Shown: positions 9,101-18,017 of the stretch, piece by piece
How the letters are laid out: each line of letters starts with the position of its first letter
Position numbering within the stretch: the first letter of the stretch is position 1
Source of the DNA: Pseudoalteromonas rubra
GTDB lineage: Bacteria; Pseudomonadota; Gammaproteobacteria; Enterobacterales; Alteromonadaceae
Length of the DNA: 64,000 bases
Assembly: GCF_000967655.1 (NCBI RefSeq)
Contig: NZ_JXYA01000027.1
Coordinates: forward strand, 62,001-126,000
Reading direction: 5' to 3'
The notes under the pieces: generated by a model
Told to the model about the DNA's origin: nothing
Seen by the model: only the letters and a program-made list of their open reading frames with translations
The model's database searches: none
Translations under genes and position numbers: made by a program

Positions 9101-12100
9101 CAGCAGATAACATTGCGACTGGCACTGGTAACGACGTCATTCGCACTAACGGTGGCACTGATGCCGTTTACGCAGGCCCTGGTGAAGATACTATCTACAT
9201 TTCTGATAATACCTTCACACGTATTGATGCTGGTGGTAACACAGATACCTTAGTATTTGACGGCTCAGGCATTAACCTTGACCTTGCAACTCAAGCTTCT
9301 CGTGTTCGTAACGTTGAAGTATTTGATATCCGTGGTTCGGGTGCTAATGCAATCACGCTTAACAAGAGTGTGAGCAGCAACTCAAACTTACGTATCTTAG
9401 GCGACAACGACGACTTTGTTGGTGCATCAAACAACCAATGGGTTGATTCTGGTTCAACACAAGTGATCGACAACATCACTTATAAAGTGTTCACGTCTGG
9501 CTCAGCAACTATGTTAGTGCAAGACGGTTTAACCGTTACGGTTAACAACGAACCTACTATCGACCCACAACAGTTCTCTGTAAGTGAAGCATCGGCGAGC
9601 GGTACACAAATCGGCACATTAGAGGCAGATCCTAACGATATTGGTGACTATGTAACCTTCCAAATCCTAAGTGGTAACGAAGACGGTGACTTAGTATTAG
9701 ATGCACAAACGGGTGTGTTAAGCATTAGCGATACGGTTTCTCGTTTGGACTATGAAAACACCTCAAGGTACACCTTAGAAGTCATCGTTTACGACCAATA
9801 CAACACCACTGACACTGCAGAAATCACTGTTGAAGTATTAAACATGGAGTCGATGGAGATCACTTTAGAAGGTGATGTAAGTGGTGAAGGCAGTTACTGG
9901 GGCGAAAACACGGTTTTAGATTTGCTTGGCATGAGTGCTCCTGAGTGGGCGTCAACAGAAACTAAGCATACTTGGACTGTGCCAGAAGAAAATCTACCAG
10001 ATGATCCTGCAATTATTAGAATTGAATCACACGGTAAAATCCATTATGTGGGCGGCATGAACTTATTCGGCGGTTGGGTTGAAGCCGACATTCCTCTTGA
10101 GATGGACTTACGATTCCCAGATGAAATAGCTGCTGGTCAGCCAGTTAATTTAGCAACCAAGTTTACCGTTGGTGAAAACGCAAACTTCATGGCGTCGTCT
10201 CCTGGTGTGCAAATTTCGGCTGAGTTAATTTTTGAAGACTATTTAATCAAATACGAGTCAGCGTTATTTGAAAAATTAAATGGTCAAACCAAAATCGATT
10301 ACGCTTCTTATGAGAAAACGATTGGTTCAGAATCCTTTGGTGTTTACGGTGACAACTGTGCTAACGCGCTTAATCGTGCCGATTGCTATGAGTTGGAAGA
10401 CGGTGTAGAAGTTTTCGAGTTAACTCGTAACTTAACGGATGAAGAAATTACGTCTTTGACAGAAAGCTACTTCTACGAGTTATCCGTTGCTGTTGCAACT
10501 GAAAACGCAAAAGCCAGAAGTGATGACATTAGCTTTGGTACGAGTGTGGTAAACGGTGTGGAAATTATCGACGCTGTATACGCTCACTTCGGTTTAACTG
10601 ATGGCGTTGAAATTATCAGTACAGATGTTTCTGATCCGACAGCGACAACCATTGCATATATTCCGGCGAATGTATCTTATGAGAATATCGCTCTATTTAT
10701 TAAAAACTTAACGCGTGATTCATTAGCTGAATTATCTTCTAATGCGAGGAAAGCGATTGAAAAAGCGATTGATTTAGACGTAGATAAGTTACGTTTCTTA
10801 GCTAGTCACGACTTAGTTGATTGGGTATCGGAAGAGGTCTACTGGGGTTCTAACTGGACCAAGTGGCATGCTGCAGCAGGCATGGAGGCAATGGAAGGTA
10901 CGTCGGAACAATGTATTGATGGGTATTTCGCACCGACCGGTGAAGATTTATATCGTCGCTACAAATACAGTACGCTTGATACTTTCTTAAGTGCAGCGCT
11001 TGATTTAAAACAAGACTTTGAGTTGAACATTGAATCTAGCGCTATTTTAGTTCTAGAAGATGGTACTGAGATTTACTTTGACCCGGAAGAAGACATTACC
11101 TTTACACCTGAGCTAAGCCATGACGTTAACAATGATGGCATGATTGACGCAACGTTAACCGTTAATGCAGCATCGAACTTTGTTAATAACAGTAAGATGA
11201 GTGCATTCTTTAGAATGCCATTTAAATTGCTTGAGTTTGAATACAACGTGCAAGAAGCGATTTGTTCAGCTGACCAAGTTTATACTATGGGTAACCAAGG
11301 TCTGATGTTTGAAAAAGGTTCTTATGGACCATTATTAGACAGCGAGAAAGTGGTTACGGCCGGCGACACAGACTTTGGTGGACCAACGGAAATCACTATT
11401 GCACAAAACTCCTTCACTACAGCATTGTCATTCGACTTATGTAGCAACAGCGCAGCGTGTGGTGAACCAGTATTATCATTTGGCAACAATGCGCCAGTTG
11501 CGTCTGATGTAACTGTAGCAGGCGAGTATGTCGGCAAATCAATATTAACTGGATCTTACACTTATGCCGACCATGAAGGTGACTTGGAATCAGGGACTCG
11601 TTACCAATGGTATCGTTCTGCTACAGGCAGTAAGGACGATGCACAGGTAATTGATGGTGGACTTTACCAATCATACACCTTGTCATTAGAAGATATTGAT
11701 AGCTATGTTGCTTTTTGTGTAACGCCAAATGACGGTACGTTATTCGGTGACCCTGAATGTTCTGAGTGGACGTATGTGGAAAGCCCGTTCCATCAAGACT
11801 TGTCTATTATGAACAGTTTTGGTCAATCAATTGTGCTGAACGGCACTGACCAGCTTATGGTTCAAACCATGGGCTCAGGTTTCAATCCAAACAGTTCATA
11901 CACAATTGAAGCATGGGTAAAAGTGAATGCTTTAGACCCTGAGAACAACGCTAACTTGTTTACTTTCTCTGAAGGTGCAAATTCTTCAAATGCAGCTATC
12001 CGTATTTTGAAAGATGGTACTTTACGAGTAAAAGCTACCAAGTCTGCATACAAGTCAACACAAACGATTACTGTAGGTCAGTGGCAACATTACGCATTAA

Positions 12101-13359
12101 CTTATGATCAACCAACACAAACAGTATCTTTATACTTAGATGGTGAGTTGGTTATTTCAGAAGTGAATGCCGCTAATGACGCCAACGTGTACTTTGTATG
12201 GGGTGCAGGTAATGACCGTGTAAGCAAGATGTTCAATGGCCAAATTGACGAAATCCGTGTCTGGGATTATGCAAAATCGCAAGACTCTATTATTGCACAT
12301 CGCAACTTAGGTGCGTCGTTAAGTGATTCAAGCTTGTTGTCTTACTATAGCTTCGACAACGAATTAGATGGCGAAGTTGAAGACTTGACGGGTGAAAGCA
12401 CGATGGAACTGGTTAACACACCGACCTTTGAAAAACACAACGCTTACTTTGCCTTCGATGGCAATAGTGACTATGTTGAAATCGCGCATGATGATGAGCT
12501 GAACTTTACTAGTGGCAACAGCCTTACTATTAAAGCGAAGATTTATAAAGCACCAGGTAGTAAAAATAGTAACCGCGTAATTGCAGCTAAAAAAGCATCT
12601 GACTCTAATGACGACATCGGTTGGCTATTACGAATCAATAACTCGAATCGACTTGAGTTCAGGTTCGTCAATGACAGCAATGCAAGCAGGAATATTATTG
12701 CATTTAATAGTTCTAAGTATAGCTTGAGTAACTTGGCTGATGGCCGTTGGTACGATGTCGCTGTAGTTGTAGATATGGAAAATAAAAAGTGGAAGGTTTT
12801 CGTAAATGGTACATTTGTTAGACAAGCTACTTTAGGGGGTATACAAGTAAACAATACGTTACCTATTCGTATTGGTGCATACAGCGGCGACGAAACAGTG
12901 GTACATAGTTTCAAAGGTTACATCGATGATGTGGCGGTGTGGACACGTGCGTTAACTGAGGAAGAAGTTGGTATTTGTACTGCCGAAATGGTATCAGGCT
13001 GTGAAGAAGACCTATTGTTGTACTATGACTTCGAGCAAGACAGAGCGAACAACGTAGCGAGAGATGAATTTAACGGAACTATCTATGGCGCAGTTGAAGT
13101 AGGTAATAACCTTGATGTTAAGTTTACAACGACTGAGTATGCTGCTTTTACTGGCAAGCTGCCAGGTAGTACTGGAGTCACATTTGGGTTAGCAGATGCG
13201 CCAGCCTACGGCGAGGTCGCCATCAGCGAATACTCAGGTGAATTTATTTATACGCCAAATGGCAGTGCAAATGGGGCAAGCGACTCATTTAGTTATTACA
13301 TTTACAGTAGTAGCAATGGTCAAAGCCAGAAGCAGATGGTCACCATTGAGTTTGAATAA
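6175..13359 (+). CDS. Giant secreted adhesin-like protein (cadherin, FG-GAP, RTX-like, LamG domains)
   Basis: 2,394-residue protein, probably exported and surface-bound or released. A signal peptide (~1-25, ending SFA-Q) is followed by a region with H-type-lectin-like patterns (~40-340). A cadherin-like domain (~370-440) comes next. Seven FG-GAP repeats of the type GDVNGDGFDDIIVGAP (~442-955) would make one full integrin-alpha-type seven-bladed propeller. Then come a short RTX-like nonapeptide stretch (GTAAADNIATGTGNDVI, ~965-1010), a second cadherin-like domain (~1130-1225), an unrecognised region (~1225-1850), two LamG-like jelly rolls (~1875-2060 and ~2090-2280), and a C-terminal VCBS/Big-like end. 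Many calcium-binding DxDxDG loops are visible. Codon use is visibly more AT-rich (many TTA Leu) than that of its neighbours, and it lies between rnpB repeats, both signs of transfer. The ligand is unknown. Confidence 0.85.
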   Translation: MNTIMRNKLYLALLTVGTSFPSFAQTTLAPLTIKVDENTKTNTTIGTVHFLDGVSDKTVRLEVGTTEIKNWVTNGEVFEPISFSSTFAQAPIVFGQIQSNSDYTVEYEVNTYSYNGVEDKNHRDLLMRHRLNHVTASGFEAVLESQLDKKGTSVIQNFTNTGAGEKLGWIAFAEPVSAFWNDKPIDVSSTGTTVTHNTHGHAFSVPMTDTPVILTSLSSYNGTSQSGVAIEELSADKVKVHIDNLDDAAHVAENVNVFALQGTGLLVTEASAIVGETGVITVSDTDIENPFSITFSKSYREPVVFVQAVGKDKEIFDAAVRINYIAPMMLQGYLHSDNENLVPNRFGEFELHYQIFEAGRWDIPLEHYTYSIVAGNDAGVFSVDPIKGDIKVADQAQLDYELGNNQYVITVRVTDGAGNNYDSQVTINVNDISDSLNNNAQSIDGLEAADWAGWAVAPAGDVNGDGFDDIIVGAPQTDVRDGDGVLITEDNGAAYVLFSDETGTFPTLTQVQGGTRGFGILGAQAGDNAGFSVAGGVDINGDGLSDVVVGAPYAGTNGDNSGSTYVVFGKSDTNYVPLQYLNDGSSDKGFAIHGAYTQDYSGGSLVVGDVNGDGLGDIVIGETVSRFLAGTGSFALRNLLEDSAADPNLAYVVYGKKDKSVVQLANVATDYNTQGFAITRPNRKLFSDWHYGAQVLPTGDFNSDGLTDFIVSNGLYVDTAGTSYVIYGRIGGEAIKYNNIYKDEHGIKITPEGSGNYGFDFGNATLNALPSFTTSHVGDVNADGVDDIALLLTDTGCCSAIDDPRAYIIFGGADSTDEINLADIADGNGGFVIHNDASNIDHSDLQVILGSIGGAGDLNGDGFDDIIIGDPFAENNKGRVYAVYGRAGTEPVYLSEIIETQQGFYSEGNGGEQLGQFIASAGDINGDGIKDIQFGTPSANKNNLNNTGAVYVLNGDGKLVTLWGTDGDDAITGTAAADNIATGTGNDVIRTNGGTDAVYAGPGEDTIYISDNTFTRIDAGGNTDTLVFDGSGINLDLATQASRVRNVEVFDIRGSGANAITLNKSVSSNSNLRILGDNDDFVGASNNQWVDSGSTQVIDNITYKVFTSGSATMLVQDGLTVTVNNEPTIDPQQFSVSEASASGTQIGTLEADPNDIGDYVTFQILSGNEDGDLVLDAQTGVLSISDTVSRLDYENTSRYTLEVIVYDQYNTTDTAEITVEVLNMESMEITLEGDVSGEGSYWGENTVLDLLGMSAPEWASTETKHTWTVPEENLPDDPAIIRIESHGKIHYVGGMNLFGGWVEADIPLEMDLRFPDEIAAGQPVNLATKFTVGENANFMASSPGVQISAELIFEDYLIKYESALFEKLNGQTKIDYASYEKTIGSESFGVYGDNCANALNRADCYELEDGVEVFELTRNLTDEEITSLTESYFYELSVAVATENAKARSDDISFGTSVVNGVEIIDAVYAHFGLTDGVEIISTDVSDPTATTIAYIPANVSYENIALFIKNLTRDSLAELSSNARKAIEKAIDLDVDKLRFLASHDLVDWVSEEVYWGSNWTKWHAAAGMEAMEGTSEQCIDGYFAPTGEDLYRRYKYSTLDTFLSAALDLKQDFELNIESSAILVLEDGTEIYFDPEEDITFTPELSHDVNNDGMIDATLTVNAASNFVNNSKMSAFFRMPFKLLEFEYNVQEAICSADQVYTMGNQGLMFEKGSYGPLLDSEKVVTAGDTDFGGPTEITIAQNSFTTALSFDLCSNSAACGEPVLSFGNNAPVASDVTVAGEYVGKSILTGSYTYADHEGDLESGTRYQWYRSATGSKDDAQVIDGGLYQSYTLSLEDIDSYVAFCVTPNDGTLFGDPECSEWTYVESPFHQDLSIMNSFGQSIVLNGTDQLMVQTMGSGFNPNSSYTIEAWVKVNALDPENNANLFTFSEGANSSNAAIRILKDGTLRVKATKSAYKSTQTITVGQWQHYALTYDQPTQTVSLYLDGELVISEVNAANDANVYFVWGAGNDRVSKMFNGQIDEIRVWDYAKSQDSIIAHRNLGASLSDSSLLSYYSFDNELDGEVEDLTGESTMELVNTPTFEKHNAYFAFDGNSDYVEIAHDDELNFTSGNSLTIKAKIYKAPGSKNSNRVIAAKKASDSNDDIGWLLRINNSNRLEFRFVNDSNASRNIIAFNSSKYSLSNLADGRWYDVAVVVDMENKKWKVFVNGTFVRQATLGGIQVNNTLPIRIGAYSGDETVVHSFKGYIDDVAVWTRALTEEEVGICTAEMVSGCEEDLLLYYDFEQDRANNVARDEFNGTIYGAVEVGNNLDVKFTTTEYAAFTGKLPGSTGVTFGLADAPAYGEVAISEYSGEFIYTPNGSANGASDSFSYYIYSSSNGQSQKQMVTIEFE

Positions 13360-13383
13360 GCTCAGTAGCGTATAAAAAGTTTG

Positions 13384-13414
13384 AAGCCGCGATACTTTTT
13401 GAGTATCGCGGCTT
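13384..13414. terminator. Perfect 12-bp hairpin after the giant gene
   Basis: AAGCCGCGATAC pairs with GTATCGCGGCTT around TTTTTGA, 25 bp after the stop codon. The T-tract is short, but the position fits a terminator. Confidence 0.65.
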
Positions 13415-13418
13415 TACC

Positions 13419-13622
13419 GTGGCTGACATAGAGTCGGGTGAACCAACTTTAGTTACATTAGCTCCACAGACTGCCTCCGCTACAGCACAGGAGGTACTGG
13501 CTGAGGCATTGCGCGGGCAGGTTTCGGTAACCGTGGTTGAATAAGCTACTGCACTTTACTGGCTGCAACGACTGGGTCTGTCTCCCATTAAACTGGGTCT
13601 TGATTTAAACGGCGGTGTACTG
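13419..13622 (+). pseudogene. Fragment of secD (N-terminal part, with an in-frame stop)
   Basis: Not a functional gene. The frame from 13419 reads VADIESGEPTLVTLAPQTAS, then a segment ending VSVTVVE, a TAA stop at ~13542, and in the same frame ATALYWLQRLGLSPIKLGLD followed by LNGGVLF. This aligns with E. coli SecD just before and through its MKLGLDLRGGVHF motif, so it is the N-terminal periplasmic start of a SecD protein, perhaps a second paralogue. The stop replaces a residue in the linker before the WL motif and could be a CAA-to-TAA change. The fragment has no start or C-terminus and runs directly into the rnpB fragment at TTCGGAACCGG. Confidence 0.75.
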
Positions 13623-13844
13623 TTCGGAACCGGTAAGGGTGCGGTAAGAGCGCACCGGGCCACTGGTAACAGTTGGTTGCAATGTAAACTCCACCCGGAG
13701 CAAGACCAAATAGGGTTCCTTATGGTGTGGCCCGCATCGGAACCGGGTAGGTTGCTCGAGCTTGGGAGCGATCCCAAGCCTAGACGAATGATTATCGATC
13801 TCCCTCGGGAGAGAACAGAACCCGGCTTACAGGCTGACTCACCC
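13623..13844 (+). pseudogene. Truncated second copy of rnpB (3' part, right direct repeat)
   Basis: Duplicate of rnpB bases 5667-5896. It lacks the 5' third, including the P1 partner strand, and carries an 8 bp deletion in the GGGTGAAAGGGTGCGG block plus two substitutions. It cannot fold as RNase P RNA. A 92-codon open frame across it is an accident. A strong terminator follows, perhaps the original rnpB terminator. Confidence 0.92.
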
Positions 13845-13850
13845 CATTCT

Positions 13851-13891
13851 AAAAACCGCTTGATTTACTTATGTAGATCAAGCGGTTTTTT
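13851..13891. terminator. Strong bidirectional terminator
   Basis: AAAAACCGCTTGAT pairs with ATCAAGCGGTTTTT around a 12-nt loop, with A and T runs on the two sides. It lies just after the rnpB fragment and just before the stop of the minus-strand gene ending at 13906. Confidence 0.88.
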
Positions 13892-13905
13892 AAACAGACT
13901 CAAAG

Positions 13906-14382
13906 TTACTCCTTTGACTTCGGCGGACAATAACGGTCGCCTTTATCAAAAATAACCTTCCAGCGGCCATTGGCTTCTTTGCGCCAAATCGAGGTGTAAG
14001 TATGAAAACGACCTTGGTCATCCCAAACTGGTCCTGTACTTAAAGCCAAGGTACCATTATCTAATACTTCAACTCGCTCAGGCTTCCAGGCAAATGGTGC
14101 TTTGGGGCTATCGAATAACTTTGCCCAACTGTCTGACACCATCTGCTTGCCACGATTCACCTTATTGCCACCGCCCATAAACACCGCATCAACGGCGAGA
14201 AATTCAGTAAAAGCCTGGTGGTCGCGATCTGCCATGGTTTTGGCAAATGCCAATTCGGCTGCCCATACCTGTTGCTTTAGTATTTTAATGTCAGTTTTTG
14301 CTTGTATTGGTATGGTCAACAATAAGATAAAAAGTGCCAACGTCGTTGAATACGGTTTAGTTAAGCTTGATGCATTGAACAT
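13906..14382 (-). CDS. Secreted SnoaL/NTF2-like (DUF4440-type) protein
   Basis: 158 residues. The signal peptide (~1-28, ending IQA-K) is followed by a single NTF2-like cone domain. Family-typical features are ADRDHQAFTEFLAVDAVFMG near the start and the WRKEANGRWKVIFDKGD strand at the end. Such domains bind small molecules or have lost catalysis; no substrate can be named. It is the last gene of a minus-strand run with a DUF1579-like gene (15 bp upstream), the NSS transporter and a GNAT. The ATG lies at 14382. Confidence 0.75.
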   Translation of the reverse strand: MFNASSLTKPYSTTLALFILLLTIPIQAKTDIKILKQQVWAAELAFAKTMADRDHQAFTEFLAVDAVFMGGGNKVNRGKQMVSDSWAKLFDSPKAPFAWKPERVEVLDNGTLALSTGPVWDDQGRFHTYTSIWRKEANGRWKVIFDKGDRYCPPKSKE

Positions 14383-14397
14383 TGTAATTCCCCTCGG

Positions 14398-14937
14398 TTA
14401 ATTGTTGTGATTTTCCACTCGTCGATAGTCTATATGCATGGATTTCACCCACTTGTCTTGCGCCTGAATGTACATGATGAAATCTCGGTGCGATGTGTTT
14501 TTATAAACCATCACGTTTTTTCTTTGCTGAACTTGGCCAGATGAATCGGTAAGCTGATAAAACATGGTTAAAGTATTAGTTTTAAAGTCAAAGTCGCCAT
14601 GCATCTGCAAAATTTCTGGCGACATGGAGTCCACCCAGGTACCAACAAATTTCCCCTGTTTAGGATCGTAGCCTAAGGTAGCGTAGCCCTTAAAGAGCTT
14701 GCCGTTCAAACTGCCGTATAGACTGCCTATGGACCACAGATCACCCAACATAGTATTACTTTCATGCCACTGATGTTCGCTCTGTAACTGACCATCGGCA
14801 AAGAAGCTGAGTTTGGCGGACCACTCGCCCTCATCCAGTTTCATCACCTGGTGTTGAGGTAATGGCAGCTCAACGGCTGCCAGCGCAACATGGCAAAACA
14901 AAATCAATCCGCAACAAAGTTGAATAAGTGTATGCAT
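14398..14937 (-). CDS. Secreted DUF1579-like protein
   Basis: 179 residues with a cleavable signal (~1-20, ending ALA-A). The body resembles DUF1579 proteins: GEWSAKLSFFADG, a W-IGSLYGSLNGK.F.G strand, then GYDPKQGKFVGTWVDSMSP. This is a lipocalin-like beta sheet of unknown function. It sits 20 bp downstream of the NSS transporter on the same strand and probably shares its transcript. No catalytic residues are evident. Confidence 0.7.
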   Translation of the reverse strand: MHTLIQLCCGLILFCHVALAAVELPLPQHQVMKLDEGEWSAKLSFFADGQLQSEHQWHESNTMLGDLWSIGSLYGSLNGKLFKGYATLGYDPKQGKFVGTWVDSMSPEILQMHGDFDFKTNTLTMFYQLTDSSGQVQQRKNVMVYKNTSHRDFIMYIQAQDKWVKSMHIDYRRVENHNN

Positions 14938-14957
14938 TTTTACTCCCTATCTTTAAA

Positions 14958-16331
14958 TTAAAAAAACGGTATTCCGAAGAATCCCTCTGCGACGGTTACA
15001 ACTACCACGATTGCCAACAACAAAGGGCAAACGTAACGCAGCGAAACATTTAGATAGCTCAACAATAGTGGGCTCACTTCAACATTGGCCGCAGTTAATT
15101 CTTCTTTGAGGTTTTGTCGACACCACACATAGGCGCTAAATACGGCAATACAAAAGCCGCCTACGGGCAACAAAGTATCACTGGCCAACATTCCTGCTGC
15201 ACGCATAAAGCTGGCTGATTGCTGGCTTGCGCCAAGTTCAACAAAATGCGTTAGCTCTTCTACTGCACCGGCTGAGAGTAACGATGGAATACTGATGATG
15301 AAGATTAAGGTAGCTGCTATGACGGCGCCTGTTTTTCGGCTAAGGCTAAACTCATCGACCAAATAGGAGGTGGGTACCTCCAGCATTGATACGGTGGAGG
15401 TTAACGCAGCAAAGGCCAGCAGCAGGAAAAATCCACTGCCAAGCACACTGCCCGTAACCGGGCCGAAACTTTCGAAAGCGCGTGGCAAGGCTTCAAAAAT
15501 AAGGGCCTCTCCGCCCGTTGGTGACAGACCTTGGCTAAATACCAAAGGGAAAATAAGAAGACCAGCCATCAAGGCTATGCCGACATCTGCTAACGTGACC
15601 ATTGCCGAAGAGCTCACTATGTTGGCTTGTCGAGGCAAGTAGCTGCCCAATGTCATCAGGGTCCCCATGCCCAACGACAATGAGAAAAAAGCTTGCCCAA
15701 GCGCGGCATAGACAACGGATAAATTTACCGCAGAAAAATCCGGCATCAGATAAAATACAACGCCATTACTGGCGCCAGGTAAAGACAGCCCATACAAGCT
15801 CATGCCTATCATCACGACAACTAAAGCAGGCATAAGAAATTTCGCAGCAGATTCGATACCAGCGCTGACCCCTTTACTAACGACATAAGTTGTCAACGCC
15901 ATAAAGATACCGGCGTATAAGGTGATTTTGATTGCATCGGACGTAAAGTTACTGAAATTATCACCGATGGCAAAATTGCCCCGCAACATTTCAAACAGAT
16001 AACCGATGACCCAGGCGGCGATTACATTGTAAAAGGATAAGATCAACACAGCGCACAACACGCCAAGTAACCCCACGAGCTTCCACCGTGGGAAGCCAAG
16101 TACACTAAATGCCCCCACGGCATTGCGCCTGGTATGACGGCCAATGGCAATCTCCGCCACCATTACGGGATAGCAGAGTAAAAAACAAAATCCTAAGTAA
16201 ATAAGTACAAACACGGCGCCACCATTGGCCCCGGTCTCGAATGGAAACTTCCAGATATTACCCAGTCCAACCGCAGAGCCTGCAGCGGCAAAGATAAAGC
16301 CTATGCGTGAAGAAAAAGCAGGTCTGATCAT
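14958..16331 (-). CDS. Sodium-dependent neurotransmitter-symporter family (NSS) transporter
   Basis: Inner-membrane LeuT-fold transporter that couples sodium entry to uptake of an amino acid or related amine. The family signature is at the N-terminus: RIGFIFAAAGSAVGLGNIWK followed by FPFETGANGGAVF, which forms the unwound TM1 sodium and substrate site. About 11-12 hydrophobic segments are visible over 457 residues, normal for bacterial members. The substrate cannot be told from the sequence. The GNAT gene ends 5 bp before its start. The LysR-type regulator 600 bp upstream is divergent and may control the run. Confidence 0.9.
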   Translation of the reverse strand: MIRPAFSSRIGFIFAAAGSAVGLGNIWKFPFETGANGGAVFVLIYLGFCFLLCYPVMVAEIAIGRHTRRNAVGAFSVLGFPRWKLVGLLGVLCAVLILSFYNVIAAWVIGYLFEMLRGNFAIGDNFSNFTSDAIKITLYAGIFMALTTYVVSKGVSAGIESAAKFLMPALVVVMIGMSLYGLSLPGASNGVVFYLMPDFSAVNLSVVYAALGQAFFSLSLGMGTLMTLGSYLPRQANIVSSSAMVTLADVGIALMAGLLIFPLVFSQGLSPTGGEALIFEALPRAFESFGPVTGSVLGSGFFLLLAFAALTSTVSMLEVPTSYLVDEFSLSRKTGAVIAATLIFIISIPSLLSAGAVEELTHFVELGASQQSASFMRAAGMLASDTLLPVGGFCIAVFSAYVWCRQNLKEELTAANVEVSPLLLSYLNVSLRYVCPLLLAIVVVVTVAEGFFGIPFF

Positions 16332-16335
16332 CGCC

Positions 16336-16857
16336 TTACCTCGTCAAACTCTCGACTAAATCTAGATGAAATGTATTGACTTGCGACAATTCCTCGCGCT
16401 TAGAAGCGAGTATGACTTGTTTGAAGTTGAGCTTAGTAAGCAGTTGAATTGAGCGCAGGTTATGAGGTTTGGTGATGGCCAGTAGCTCATCCAGGCCTAA
16501 CTGCTGTTGGCAAAAATACAGTACGGCTTTAGAAGCTTCAAGCATTAAGCCTTTGCCTGTGTACTGACTAAGTAAAGCAAAACCTAAATCTGGTAACTGC
16601 AGGTAGTCGCGTTTAACTAAGCCACACAGCCCAATACGTTCACCGCTGGATTTTAGCTCCATCAGATACAAGCCATAACCATGCTCCTGATAGCTGGCTT
16701 GCAAATTTTCTTTAATGTATTGCTCTGCTAGTGCTAACTCAGTCAGGCCTTTATCGCCAATAAACTCGATGCATTCTGGTTGACTAAACAGTTCTTGAAT
16801 AAAACGGGCATCATCTGACTGACATTGGCGCAGTCGTAAGCGTGTGGTCTCAATCAT
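16336..16857 (-). CDS. GNAT family N-acetyltransferase (RimJ/RimL-like)
   Basis: Acetyl-CoA-dependent acetyltransferase of the Acetyltransf_3 type. It begins IETTRLRLRQCQSDDARFI, the standard opening of RimJ/RimL-like proteins. The central GLCGLVKRDYLQLPDLGFAL strand and KGLMLEASKAVLYF match the acetyl-CoA-binding region, although the loop is poor in the usual R/Q-x-x-G-x-G/A glycines. I chose the ATG at 16857; a GTG five codons upstream is also open. The substrate is unknown. It overlaps no neighbour and heads the run with the NSS transporter. Confidence 0.8.
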   Translation of the reverse strand: MIETTRLRLRQCQSDDARFIQELFSQPECIEFIGDKGLTELALAEQYIKENLQASYQEHGYGLYLMELKSSGERIGLCGLVKRDYLQLPDLGFALLSQYTGKGLMLEASKAVLYFCQQQLGLDELLAITKPHNLRSIQLLTKLNFKQVILASKREELSQVNTFHLDLVESLTR

Positions 16858-16961
16858 CTTCTTACTTCTCACAATTATGAATGGAAGTTCACTCTAAACT
16901 AGCCTATGCATTAGAAATAGTGATATAAAATCATCATGTAATGAGGAATACTAATACCCAG

Positions 16962-17840
16962 ATGAGCCATAAACTGCCACCATTGAAATCCCTGAAGGTA
17001 TTTGAAGTCACCGCTAGGCACAAAAGTTTTAGCCGTGCTGCAGAGGAGCTGTGTATCACTCAAAGCGCGGTAAGCCATCAAATAAAGCAACTAGAAGAAT
17101 TTTTTGGCAAGTCGCTGTTGATCAGAGAGAAGAAGCGCACGGCATTGACTCAAGAGGGGGATATGCTTTTGGCCGTGGTGTCAGACAGCTTTCAACGCCT
17201 TGGTGCAATTACTAACCATTTACTCAGCTCTGAAAATCTAACCCTAAAAGTCATGGCACAGACTTCCATTGCCGCCGATTGGCTGGCGCCGAGACTGGCC
17301 AGCTTTGCCAGTCAGTATCCAGATCTTGAATTGGCACTGGGTATGGAATCTTATGCTGCTAATTTCAACGCCAGTGACTATGACATCATCATTGGCACCT
17401 GGCCTACACCGGAAGGCTTTGTAACGCAAAAACTGCGACATGAATACTGGTTTCCCGTTGGCACGCCTGAACTGATAGATTGTATCGACAGCACCAATCC
17501 TGAATCATTACTGGGTTTGCCCTTGTATTCATCAGAAAAAACTGAGGATTGGAATTTATGGATGCAACAACACCAAATTCGTAAGCCGGTTAACTTACAT
17601 CTACACCAGTTCGAGCTGGCTATGTTAGCCGTTCGCGCGGCGTTAGCTGGAAAAGGCATTGCGTTAAGCTGTGGTTTTATGGTGGATGACCTCATCAAGC
17701 AAGGGGCGCTTAAAGCTTTGCCTCAATTCAGCTATGAGCTGCCCTGGGGACACTACCATGTGCATTTTCGCTCTAACAGTATGATCGGTGATACCATAGA
17801 AAAGTTTATCAACTGGTTAGTCGAAAATGTCAATGAGTAG
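16962..17840 (+). CDS. LysR-family regulator, GcvA-like
   Basis: DNA-binding regulator. The N-terminus KLPPLKSLKVFEVTARHKSF followed by SRAAEELCITQSAVSHQIKQ is a winged helix of the GcvA/AmpR subgroup. A periplasmic-binding-protein-like effector domain follows from ~95. The ATG at 16962 aligns with family members; an in-frame ATG at 16941 is an alternative. It is divergent from the GNAT-NSS run with ~100 bp between, the usual layout for a LysR regulator and its target, so control of the transporter is inferred. The effector is unknown, possibly an amino acid. Confidence 0.85.
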   Translation: MSHKLPPLKSLKVFEVTARHKSFSRAAEELCITQSAVSHQIKQLEEFFGKSLLIREKKRTALTQEGDMLLAVVSDSFQRLGAITNHLLSSENLTLKVMAQTSIAADWLAPRLASFASQYPDLELALGMESYAANFNASDYDIIIGTWPTPEGFVTQKLRHEYWFPVGTPELIDCIDSTNPESLLGLPLYSSEKTEDWNLWMQQHQIRKPVNLHLHQFELAMLAVRAALAGKGIALSCGFMVDDLIKQGALKALPQFSYELPWGHYHVHFRSNSMIGDTIEKFINWLVENVNE

Positions 17841-18017
17841 CCATCCATAACGACACCAGGTATCGACGCTTTTCAAATAAGGCAGGCCAACGACCATGAT
17901 GCCGATGGCGACAGCTCGTGCATTGTTGAAGTCAATGCAGAAAATGGCTCGCCGAGGTAGTTACCAACAACAAATTGAGGTAGACACCAGTGACAGGGAC
18001 ATGCTCTACAGTTGTTA

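Noticed and set aside
13677-13955. 92-codon open frame on the plus strand
   Set aside because: It runs through the rnpB fragment and its terminator, so it is an accident of RNA-gene sequence.
17841-18017. Possible small gene at 17896-18084
   Set aside because: No ribosome site or recognisable protein, and it overlaps the 3' end of the CadC-like gene.
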